This document shows, piece after piece, positions 1 through 5,006 of a stretch of DNA of 5,069 nucleotides. Position numbers and translations under genes: made by a program. How positions within the stretch are numbered: the first letter of the stretch is position 1; every line of letters begins with the position of its first letter. The DNA lies in contig DATCSE010000413.1 of NCBI GenBank assembly GCA_036568605.1, positions 1 to 5,069 on the forward strand, written 5' to 3'. The notes below the pieces were generated by a model. That model saw only the letters and a list, made by a program, of their open reading frames with translations, was not told where the DNA came from and made no database searches. The DNA comes from DATCSE01 sp036568605. GTDB lineage: Bacteria; Pseudomonadota; Gammaproteobacteria; Burkholderiales; Burkholderiaceae_C.

Positions 1-131
1 GGACAGCACTCGGTGCCCGAGCACAGCTCCACGGCGGCCAGCTCGGCAAACACCGTCGGGCGCATCGCGGCGACCAGCGGCCGACAGTTCGCGCAGTCCT
101 CGTGCGGAATCGAATGGTGCGCACAAAACAC
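1..131 (-). CDS. Partial Cys/His-rich small protein, unknown function (runs off left edge)
   Basis: Read on the minus strand from a GTG at 131-129, this frame stays open to the window edge (43 complete codons). A GGAG at 141-138 lies six bases upstream of the GTG and supports this start. The visible protein begins VFCAHHSIPHEDCANCRPLV (first residue Met if initiated) and continues through a hydrophobic stretch to a CSGTECC cluster, giving six cysteines and three histidines in 43 residues. The CxxC (CANC) with nearby His could bind a metal, but I recognise no family. The frame is open further upstream, to a stop at 275-273, so a TTG at 179 is an alternative start. The gene would be divergent from the stressosome operon. 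The opposite strand is also open here but gives a low-complexity Ser/Ala/Arg-rich translation typical of antisense. The third codon positions of the two frames coincide, so GC3 does not discriminate between them. Confidence 0.35.
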   Translation of the reverse strand, partial: MFCAHHSIPHEDCANCRPLVAAMRPTVFAELAAVELCSGTECC

Positions 132-336
132 GATGAGCTCCGGGGTGATTCGCCTGCCGTTATCTTCTCGCGCCGGCAATGGCAGCCATGCGTCGAAAAG
201 AGCGGGGATAGCGCCCCCAAATCGTCGCCGCGCGACTTGGTCAACCCCTAGGTTCCACGAACCCTGACCCTGTCAGGCCTTACAGGTGTGCGGGCGGTCA
301 CGCTCGCGTAGAGTCGGCCGCACAGGTCGTACCCCC
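132..336. other. Divergent intergenic region upstream of the stressosome operon
   Basis: This roughly 200-base stretch separates the leftward Cys/His-rich ORF from the rightward operon, so it is where the promoters for both should lie. It is less G/C-biased than the coding sequence. I looked for -35/-10 pairs with 16-18 base spacing on both strands and found none that was convincing. TTACAG at 280-285 and TAGAGT at 309-314 on the plus strand are about 23 bases apart, which is too far. TTGACC at 244-239 on the minus strand is a good -35 match but lacks a matching -10. The notable structure is the inverted-repeat cluster at 251-286. A weak AGGT at 324-327 precedes the ATG of the first operon gene by nine bases. 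Confidence 0.4.
251..286. repeat. Cluster of nested short inverted repeats, possible operator
   Basis: Three short dyads are packed together. GGTTC-CAC-GAACC spans 251-263. CCTGAC-CCT-GTCAGG spans 263-277, with six-base arms. CCTGT (269-273) pairs with ACAGG (282-286) across an eight-base gap that contains the palindrome AGGCCT (275-280). The second and third dyads share sequence and could form alternative hairpins. The cluster starts 50-85 bases before the first operon ATG, a reasonable place for a regulator-binding site. No T-run follows on either strand, so an intrinsic terminator is unlikely. Binding function is inference only. Confidence 0.35.
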
Positions 337-1149
337 ATGAAGCCCATCAGGCTGTTGTTGATCGATGCGGCTGATTCCACGCCGCCCTATCTCCCGCTGG
401 AACTGCTCCCGGACGGTCAGGACACGCTCATCGAGCATGCCGCGACCGAGCGGGCCATCGAGTTGACGCTGCGTTGGCTGGAGCCGGACGTCGTGCTGTC
501 CGAGTTCGGCGTCGCGACCCCGCAGGGGCGGCAGGCGCTGGACCTGGTGCAGCGGCTGCGGCCCGACATCCCGCTGATCCTGCTCAGCGACGAGCGCGAC
601 GAGCAGCTCGAGATCGAGGCGCTGCGGCGCGGTTCGTTCGATTGCGTGCCCAAGCACGACAAGGCCCGGCTGCTCGCCGTGCTGACGCACGCGCTGAGCG
701 TGACCCGCGAGCGGCGCTTTCGCGCCGAGATCGAGCGCGCCTGGCAGGAGAGCGAGCTGCGCTTCCGCCTCTTCATGGAACACATGCCTGGCGCGGTTTA
801 CACCAAGGACCTCGCGGGCCGTTTCACGTACGTCAATTCGGTTGCGAAGCGTGTGATCGGGCTTCCCGCCGGCGAGATCATCGGCAAGACTCTGCACCAG
901 CTCTATCCCTCGGCGGTGGCCGATACGCTGGCCGCGAACGACGATCGCGCGCTGAAGGTGCGGCAGCCGATCGAGGCCCTGGAGCGGCTGGAGACGCCGG
1001 ACGGGCCGCGCGTCTTCCGCAGCATCAAGTTCCCGATCATCGGGATGGACGGACAGGCCACGATGACCGGCGGCTTCTCGGTCGACATGACCGAGGCCGA
1101 CTCGATTCGACAGCCTCTCGCGCACGACCACCAGACAGGAGAACCATGA
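337..1149 (+). CDS. Receiver-PAS protein with degenerate (Asp-to-Glu) receiver and no output domain
   Basis: A 270-residue soluble protein. Residues 5-120 form a CheY-like receiver fold: LLLID at 6-10 ends strand 1, VVLSEF at 52-57 is strand 3, LILLSD at 80-85 is strand 4 and the conserved Lys is K106 in CVPKHD. The residue expected to be the phospho-acceptor Asp is Glu56 (GAG at 502-504), and the usual strand-4 Thr/Ser is Ser84. Residues 121-140 are a charged linker helix. Residues 141-253 form a PAS domain, starting with RFRLFMEHMPGAVYTKD and ending with a PAC-like GGFSVDMT. No kinase, GGDEF or DNA-binding domain follows, so it looks like an input or adaptor protein. I chose the ATG at 337 because MKPIRLLLID begins exactly at receiver strand 1; an in-frame GTG at 286 would only add an Arg-rich tail. 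Its TGA overlaps the rsbR ATG (ATGA), so it is probably co-translated with the stressosome genes and may feed signals to them (inference). Confidence 0.8.
   Translation: MKPIRLLLIDAADSTPPYLPLELLPDGQDTLIEHAATERAIELTLRWLEPDVVLSEFGVATPQGRQALDLVQRLRPDIPLILLSDERDEQLEIEALRRGSFDCVPKHDKARLLAVLTHALSVTRERRFRAEIERAWQESELRFRLFMEHMPGAVYTKDLAGRFTYVNSVAKRVIGLPAGEIIGKTLHQLYPSAVADTLAANDDRALKVRQPIEALERLETPDGPRVFRSIKFPIIGMDGQATMTGGFSVDMTEADSIRQPLAHDHQTGEP
1137..1142 (+). promoter_or_regulatory. Ribosome binding site for rsbR
   Basis: AGGAGA lies inside the 3' end of the receiver-PAS gene, three to four bases before the ATG at 1146. The spacing is short but it is the clearest Shine-Dalgarno in the operon. It fixes the rsbR start at 1146 rather than at the long in-frame open stretch upstream, which overlaps the receiver-PAS gene. 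Confidence 0.65.
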
Positions 1150-2123
1150 CCGACCCGCTGCAACAGAGCGCATCACAGGCACTGATGCAGGCGATGGGGC
1201 TGAGCGAAGCCGCCGTCGAGCGCCGCAAGAAAATCGTCAATCTGGAGCCCGCGGACCTGACCCGCATCGCACAGATCAAGGATCTCGTGACGAACATCGC
1301 GGAAGATTGCGTCGTCACTTTCTTCAACCACCTGGCCGGCCTGGAGGAAGCACGCCCGCTGCTGGCGAGCCGCGCGCTGGCCGAGAGGGCGCGCCAGCTC
1401 AAGAAGGAGCACCTGGTCGCGATGGTGCAGGGCGACTATGGCCTGCGGTACGTCGAACAGCGCCTCGAGCTCGGCACGCTGTACGCCCGCGCGGGGCTGG
1501 ACAACTGCACCTTCCTCGGCGCGTTCCACCAGATGCTGCGGCACATCGGCAACGCGGTGATGGCGCGGTCCGGAATGGCGGCCGACGGCGCCTTCGAGAG
1601 CTTCATGTCGCTGAAGAAGATTGCCTTCTTCGACCTCGGCATCATCGTCGACGTCCTCGTGTTCGAGCGCGAACGGGTGATCCGCCAGCAGCAGGACGCG
1701 ATCCGCGAGCTGTCGACGCCGGTGCTGCAGCTCCGCGACCGACTGCTGCTGCTGCCTATCGTCGGCATCATCGACACGCAGCGCGCGCGGCTGATCACCG
1801 AGAGCCTGCTGCGCGCGATTCGGACGAATCGCGCGAAGGTCGTCGTGATGGATGTCACCGGCGTCGTGACGATCGACTCCAAGGTCGCGAACCACCTGCT
1901 GCAGACGGTCGCCGCCGCGCGGCTGATGGGCGCGCAGGTGGTCGTGACCGGCCTCTCGCCGGACGTCGCGCAGTCGCTGGTGATGCTGGGCATCGAGCTG
2001 TCCCAGCTCAACACCGTGGGCGACCTGCAAGGCGGGCTCGAGGAGGCGGATCGGATCCTCGGCCATCGCGCGCTGCCGGATGCGGCCGACGTCGTCATGT
2101 CGTCGCCGCGTTGGGCGGAGTAG
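1146..2123 (+). CDS. rsbR: RsbR-type stressosome sensor: N-terminal globin-like domain plus C-terminal STAS domain
   Basis: A 325-residue cytoplasmic protein. In the RsbR family the N-terminal domain senses a signal and the STAS domain co-assembles with RsbS into the stressosome that sequesters RsbT. Residues 25-180 resemble a globin-coupled-sensor domain (KKEHLVAMVQGDY at 86-98, then LELGTLYARAGL at 107-118 and GAF at 125-127). In heme-binding members such as HemAT the motif reads IxxxHxRxGL, with His as proximal ligand; here that position is Tyr113 (TAC at 1482-1484), so heme may be absent or bound atypically. A long helix at 171-190 leads into the STAS domain (192-305). Two candidate phosphorylation sites match Bacillus RsbRA Thr171 and Thr205 in context and in their 34-residue spacing: Thr211 in GIIDTQRARLI and Ser245 in DVTGVVTIDSKVANH. 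The length is moderately above Bacillus RsbRA (about 274) because of a longer N-terminus and a short tail after residue 305. The ATG overlaps the upstream stop, and rsbS starts four bases after the TAG. Confidence 0.93.
   Translation: MTDPLQQSASQALMQAMGLSEAAVERRKKIVNLEPADLTRIAQIKDLVTNIAEDCVVTFFNHLAGLEEARPLLASRALAERARQLKKEHLVAMVQGDYGLRYVEQRLELGTLYARAGLDNCTFLGAFHQMLRHIGNAVMARSGMAADGAFESFMSLKKIAFFDLGIIVDVLVFERERVIRQQQDAIRELSTPVLQLRDRLLLLPIVGIIDTQRARLITESLLRAIRTNRAKVVVMDVTGVVTIDSKVANHLLQTVAAARLMGAQVVVTGLSPDVAQSLVMLGIELSQLNTVGDLQGGLEEADRILGHRALPDAADVVMSSPRWAE
2117..2120 (+). promoter_or_regulatory. Ribosome binding site for rsbS
   Basis: GGAG, at the end of the G-rich stretch 2113-2120, overlaps the last codons of rsbR and sits seven bases before the GTG at 2128. 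It supports that GTG over the upstream in-frame ATG at 2080, whose extension would be Arg/Ser-rich and unlike any STAS N-terminus. Confidence 0.6.
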
Positions 2124-2127
2124 CGCG

Positions 2128-2514
2128 GTGGCGGTTCCCATCCTGAAGCAAGGTGATGTGCTCATCGCGTCGATTCAGTCGGCACTGTCGGACCAGGATC
2201 TGGTCCAGCTGCGCGACGACCTCGCCGTGCAGATCGGCCGCTTCCGCAGCCGCGGCGTCGTCATCGACCTGACCGCCCTCGACGTGCTGGATTCGTTCGC
2301 GACCCGCACGCTGCGGTCGATCGCGTACGCGGCGCGGCTGCGCGGCGCGAACACGGTGGTGGTCGGCATCCAGCCCGAGGTCGCGTTCGCGATGGTGCAG
2401 CTCGGCTTGGCGCTGGAAGACGTGGCCACCGCCCTGGACCTCGAAGAAGCACTGGCCGAGCTGAACCGAATGAACAAGCAGCACAAGCAGCAGCGTGATC
2501 ACCGTGTCCGATGA
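2128..2514 (+). CDS. rsbS: RsbS stressosome scaffold, single STAS-domain protein
   Basis: A 128-residue single STAS domain that, in the family, forms the stressosome core with RsbR and binds RsbT until it is phosphorylated. The start is the GTG that gives MAVPILKQGDVLIASIQ, which closely matches the RsbS opening IPILK...LLVSIQ. The signature VVIDLTALDVLDSFATRTL (44-62) contains Ser56, equivalent to the RsbT-phosphorylated Ser59 of Bacillus RsbS. The VVVGIQPEVAFAMVQLGLAL segment (77-96) and the following LEDVATALDLEEAL are typical of RsbS rather than of RsbV or SpoIIAA. The last 15 or so residues (NKQHKQQRDHRVR) are a basic, polar tail slightly beyond the usual 121-residue family length, and they are encoded where the rsbT start overlaps. 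The gene begins four bases after rsbR stops and overlaps rsbT by 20 bases if rsbT starts at 2495. Confidence 0.95.
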   Translation: MAVPILKQGDVLIASIQSALSDQDLVQLRDDLAVQIGRFRSRGVVIDLTALDVLDSFATRTLRSIAYAARLRGANTVVVGIQPEVAFAMVQLGLALEDVATALDLEEALAELNRMNKQHKQQRDHRVR

Positions 2515-2905
2515 CATGAGCATCGCGATCGCGAACGAGGCGGACATCGTCACCGCCCGCCAGCGCGGGCGGGAGCTGGCCGCGACGCTGGGCTTCTCCC
2601 GCACGGACCAGACGATGATCGCGCTGGCGATCTCCGAGATCGCCCGCAACATCGTCAGCTATGCGCAGCGCGGCCGGGTCATGCTGCGCCGGGTGGACGA
2701 AGGCAATCGCCGCGGCGTCGAGGTCATCGCCGAAGACCAGGGTCCAGGCATCGCCGACATCGAGCTGGCGATGCGCGACGGCTACTCGACGGCCCGCAGC
2801 CTGGGCGTCGGGCTGCCGGGCACGAAGCGCGTGATGGACGAGTTCGAGCTGGTCTCGGCACCGGGCCGGGGCACGACCGTCACGATGAAGAAATGGCTGC
2901 GGTAG
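2495..2905 (+). CDS. rsbT: RsbT switch kinase (GHKL-fold serine/threonine protein kinase)
   Basis: A 136-residue kinase of the SpoIIAB/RsbW/RsbT group. In the family, RsbT phosphorylates RsbS and RsbR, leaves the stressosome and activates a partner carrying an RsbU-type N-terminal domain. Visible motifs are the N-box SEIARNIVSYA (48-58; Glu49 and Asn52 for Mg-ATP), the G1 box AEDQGPGI (79-86; Asp81, equivalent to the catalytically required Asp78 of Bacillus RsbT), DGYSTARSLGVGLPG (95-109) as the lid and G2 glycines, and the family-typical VMDEF and C-terminal KKWLR. The start is uncertain. GTG 2495, GTG 2504 (133 residues, the Bacillus length) and ATG 2516 are in frame and none has a clear Shine-Dalgarno. 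I chose 2495 because homologues usually have 10-15 residues before the (D/E)xDIV motif, and because overlap with rsbS would allow translational coupling. Confidence 0.94.
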   Translation: MITVSDDMSIAIANEADIVTARQRGRELAATLGFSRTDQTMIALAISEIARNIVSYAQRGRVMLRRVDEGNRRGVEVIAEDQGPGIADIELAMRDGYSTARSLGVGLPGTKRVMDEFELVSAPGRGTTVTMKKWLR

Positions 2906-3528
2906 ACCGGGATCGTTCCTCGATGCACGGCTCTGCGGTAGCCGCATGGGGATGGGCCGGCCGCGCGCTCGAAGAGGTGTCCGGCGACCTGCACGTGGTC
3001 GTTCCGTTCGACGGCGGCATGCTGGTGGCGTTGATCGACGCGCTGGGGCATGGCCCGGAAGCCGAGGCCGCGGCGCGTGCGGCCGTCCCCATCCTCCAGG
3101 CCCACGCGGGCGAGCCGGTGGTGACGCTCGTGCAGCGCTGTCACGAAGGCCTGCAGAAGACGCGCGGCGCCGCGATGAGCCTCGCATCGTTCGATGCGCT
3201 CGCCGCGACGCTGACCTGGGCCGGCGTCGGCAACGTCGATGCCGCGCTGCTGCGCAGCGGCGGCGCAACCGGACACGCGAACCCGGCCATCGTGCCGCGC
3301 GGCGGGGTGGTCGGTTATCGGCTCCCGACGCTGCACGCCCAGACGCTGCCCGTGTCGCGCGGCGACACCCTGATCATGGCGACCGACGGGATCGCCAGCG
3401 GCTTCACGACCGGCCTGGCGATTGACCACGAGCCGCAGGAGATCGCCGAAGAGATCCTCGCGCGCTTCGCCAGGGGCACCGACGATGCGCATGTCGTCGT
3501 CGCGCGGTACCTGGGGGGCGGCTCGTGA
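2893..3528 (+). CDS. rsbX: RsbX-like PP2C/SpoIIE-family phosphatase
   Basis: A 211-residue compact PP2C-type (SpoIIE) phosphatase domain without sensor domains. RsbX removes phosphate from RsbR and RsbS and resets the stressosome. Metal-binding and core motifs can be followed in order: VSGD (29-32, Asp32), LIDALGHG (47-54, Asp49), the WAGVGN strand-turn (109-114), the MATDGIAS motif (162-169, Asp165) and a terminal TDDAHVVVARY (196-206, Asp197/198). The length agrees with stand-alone RsbX (about 200). The ATG at 2893 lies inside the last codons of rsbT and gives a 13-base overlap. An ATG at 2923, preceded by GGGA at 2909-2912 and 17 bases after the rsbT stop, is an equally plausible start and loses only ten non-conserved residues. 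The gene ends in a GTGA overlap with the histidine kinase. Confidence 0.9.
   Translation: MAAVDRDRSSMHGSAVAAWGWAGRALEEVSGDLHVVVPFDGGMLVALIDALGHGPEAEAAARAAVPILQAHAGEPVVTLVQRCHEGLQKTRGAAMSLASFDALAATLTWAGVGNVDAALLRSGGATGHANPAIVPRGGVVGYRLPTLHAQTLPVSRGDTLIMATDGIASGFTTGLAIDHEPQEIAEEILARFARGTDDAHVVVARYLGGGS
3513..3518 (+). promoter_or_regulatory. Ribosome binding site for the RsbU_N-histidine kinase gene
   Basis: A run of six G residues lies six bases before the GTG at 3525, inside the end of rsbX. It supports initiation at this GTG, which shares the GTGA with the rsbX stop at 3526-3528. Confidence 0.5.
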
Positions 3529-4550
3529 GCGGGCATCGGTTCGAGCACGAATACGTCGCCATCCTCGAGGCCTACCTGCAGGCCGAGGACGAGACGGCGC
3601 TGAGCCGCGCCTACGAACTGGGCCGGCAGGCGATCGTCGCGGGGCTGGGCGTGCTGGACATGGCGCTGCTGCACCGCGCCGCGATCGCCCGGCTGGTTCT
3701 GCCCGCGCCGGCTAGCGACGCGCATCGGCTCGTCGACCTCGCGGCCGAGGTCTTCAACGAGCTGCTCGCGCCGTTCGAGATGTCGTTCCGCGGCTATCGG
3801 GAGGCCAACGAGGAGCTGCAGCGCCTGAACCAGACGCTGACGCAGCAGAAGGAGGCGGCCGAGATCACGAACCGCGAGCTCGAGTCGTTCAGCTATTCGG
3901 TCTCGCACGACCTGCGCTCCCCGCTGCGCAGCATCGACGGGTTCAGCGAGCTGCTGCTCGAGGACTTCGCATCGGCGCTCGACGAACGCGGCCGTAAATA
4001 CCTGCGCAACGTGCGCGAAGCGGCGCAGCACATGGCGCAGCTGATCGACGACCTGCTGGCGCTGTCGCGCGTCAAGCTCACCGAGATCCATCGCGGCGAG
4101 GTCGACCTGAGCGCGCTCGCCGGCCGCATTGCCGAGCGCTTGCGCAGCGCGGCGCCGGGGCGCAGCGGCGGCTTCGCGATCCAGGGCGGCGTGCGCGCGA
4201 ACGGCGACGCGAACCTGCTGGCCGTGCTGCTCGAGAACCTGCTCGGCAACGCCTGGAAGTTCACGTCGAAACGCCCGCACGCCGAGATCTGCTTCGCCTG
4301 CGAACTTCGTGACGGCGTGCCGACCTACTCGATCCGCGACAACGGCGCTGGCTTCAGCATGACCCATGCGTCGCGACTGTTCGCGGCGTTCCAGCGCCTG
4401 CATCCGTCCAGCGAATTCGAGGGCACCGGGATCGGGCTCGCGATCGTCCAGCGCGTGGTCCACCGTCACGACGGACGGGTCTGGGCCGAAGGCCAGGTGG
4501 ATCACGGCGCGACGTTCTACTTCACGCTGGGCGAGAAGCCGCACGCGTGA
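3525..4550 (+). CDS. Histidine kinase with RsbU-like (RsbT-binding) N-terminal domain
   Basis: A 341-residue cytoplasmic kinase with no membrane segment. Residues 8-85 (YVAILEAYLQAEDETALSRA, then ELGRQAIVAGLGVLDM and LLHRAAIARL) resemble the helical N-terminal domain of RsbU, which in Bacillus binds RsbT. Residues 88-120 are a heptad-like linker. HisKA follows at 119-185, with the phospho-acceptor His128 in YSVSHDLRSPLRSI, a variant usual in phytochrome-like kinases. The HATPase domain (about 192-337) has the N-box LLENLLGNAWKF (234-246), G1 box DNGAGF (272-277), F-box-like LFAAFQRLH (285-293) and G2 box GTGIGLAIV (300-308), so catalysis looks intact. I infer that RsbT released from the stressosome docks on the N-terminus and switches the kinase, replacing the RsbU phosphatase output of Bacillus. 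No intact receiver partner is visible in the window. The GTG start overlaps the rsbX stop, and the TGA overlaps the next gene's GTG. Confidence 0.92.
   Translation: MSGHRFEHEYVAILEAYLQAEDETALSRAYELGRQAIVAGLGVLDMALLHRAAIARLVLPAPASDAHRLVDLAAEVFNELLAPFEMSFRGYREANEELQRLNQTLTQQKEAAEITNRELESFSYSVSHDLRSPLRSIDGFSELLLEDFASALDERGRKYLRNVREAAQHMAQLIDDLLALSRVKLTEIHRGEVDLSALAGRIAERLRSAAPGRSGGFAIQGGVRANGDANLLAVLLENLLGNAWKFTSKRPHAEICFACELRDGVPTYSIRDNGAGFSMTHASRLFAAFQRLHPSSEFEGTGIGLAIVQRVVHRHDGRVWAEGQVDHGATFYFTLGEKPHA
4533..4538 (+). promoter_or_regulatory. Ribosome binding site for the second RsbT-like gene
   Basis: GAGAAG lies eight bases before the GTG at 4547 and 17 before the in-frame ATG at 4556. The spacing favours the GTG, which also forms a GTGA overlap with the kinase stop. 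Confidence 0.45.
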
Positions 4551-4993
4551 CGACGATGCGATCGGCACTGCGCGATCACGCGAAGTTCCTGACCCGCCTC
4601 GACATCCGCGACGAGACCGACCTGGTCGCCGCGCGGCGCTGCACCCGCGAATTGGCGGCACGCCAGGGCCTGTCCGCAGCCGAATCCGAAGCGCTCGCGA
4701 CGGCGGTCACCGAGATCGCGCGCAACATCGTGGTCCACGCCGGCCACGGCGAGATGCGCTTCGGCATCGTCGACCACCCCTCCCGGCGTGGCGTGGTCGT
4801 GATCGCGCATGACACGGGAGCGGGCATCCCGTGCGTGGCCGACGCGATGCAGGACGGCTACTCGACCCGCGGCAGCCTGGGCTACGGGCTGCCCGGCGCG
4901 CGGCGGCTCGTCGACGAATTCGAGATCGAATCGACGGTGGGCACGGGGACCACCGTCACGCTGTGCAAGTGGGCACTGGCGGCGGCGCGCTGA
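4547..4993 (+). CDS. Second RsbT-like GHKL serine/threonine kinase (anti-sigma regulatory factor family)
   Basis: A 148-residue paralogue of the rsbT product; hand alignment over the shared core of about 118 residues gives roughly half identical positions. Intact motifs are the N-box TEIARNIVVHA (55-65; Glu56, Asn60), G1 box AHDTGAGI (87-94; Asp89), DGYSTRGSLGYGLPG (103-117) and VDEF, with CKWALAAAR in place of the usual KWLR terminus. The N-terminus is about ten residues longer than that of RsbT. The ATP site looks functional, but DTGAG replaces the DQGPG typical of RsbT, and the C-terminal Leu-Arg is lost. The G2 region GYGLPG followed by the DEF motif points to RsbT rather than RsbW or SpoIIAB. 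Its substrate is unknown: it may act on RsbR/RsbS, on a STAS protein encoded elsewhere, or compete with RsbT for the RsbU-like domain of the neighbouring kinase. It is co-translated with that kinase. An ATG at 4556 is an alternative start. Confidence 0.9.
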   Translation: MTTMRSALRDHAKFLTRLDIRDETDLVAARRCTRELAARQGLSAAESEALATAVTEIARNIVVHAGHGEMRFGIVDHPSRRGVVVIAHDTGAGIPCVADAMQDGYSTRGSLGYGLPGARRLVDEFEIESTVGTGTTVTLCKWALAAAR

Positions 4994-5006
4994 ACCTTCC
5001 TGGCAT

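Noticed and set aside
13..267. Plus-strand open frame of 84 codons at the left end
   Set aside because: Its translation is Ser/Ala/Arg-rich without domain features, and it looks like the antisense of the Cys/His-rich minus-strand frame, which has a good Shine-Dalgarno.
263..277. Hairpin CCTGAC-CCT-GTCAGG considered as an intrinsic terminator
   Set aside because: No T-run follows on either strand and no gene ends just before it; a regulatory dyad fits the position better.
239..314. Candidate sigma-70 elements: TTGACC (minus, 244-239), TTACAG (plus, 280-285), TAGAGT (plus, 309-314)
   Set aside because: No pair has acceptable spacing and a good match at both hexamers, so I do not call a promoter.
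474..1145. Long in-frame open extension upstream of rsbR
   Set aside because: It overlaps the receiver-PAS gene in another frame, is Arg/Ala-rich and low in complexity, and the AGGAGA-ATG at 1137-1148 gives a clear family-like rsbR start.
298..1182. Minus-strand open frame opposite the receiver-PAS gene
   Set aside because: It is an Arg/His/Gln-rich antisense shadow of a gene with clear domains; high GC removes stop codons from the other frames.
1173..2165. Minus-strand open frame opposite rsbR
   Set aside because: Its Asp/His/Gln/Arg-rich composition is typical of antisense translation of GC-rich coding sequence, with no recognisable motifs.
3315..4661. Minus-strand 448-codon open frame opposite the end of rsbX and the histidine kinase
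   Set aside because: The plus strand carries complete, motif-intact kinase and phosphatase genes here; this frame is a GC-driven shadow.
4366..4812. Plus-strand open frame across the kinase/second RsbT junction
   Set aside because: It is an Arg/Ser/Pro-rich out-of-frame reading of two well-supported genes.
4547..4993. Second GHKL kinase considered as RsbW/SpoIIAB anti-sigma factor
   Set aside because: The YGLPGxxRLVDEF segment, the DGYST motif and the roughly half-identity to the local RsbT favour the RsbT type, and no sigma factor or RsbV antagonist lies beside it.
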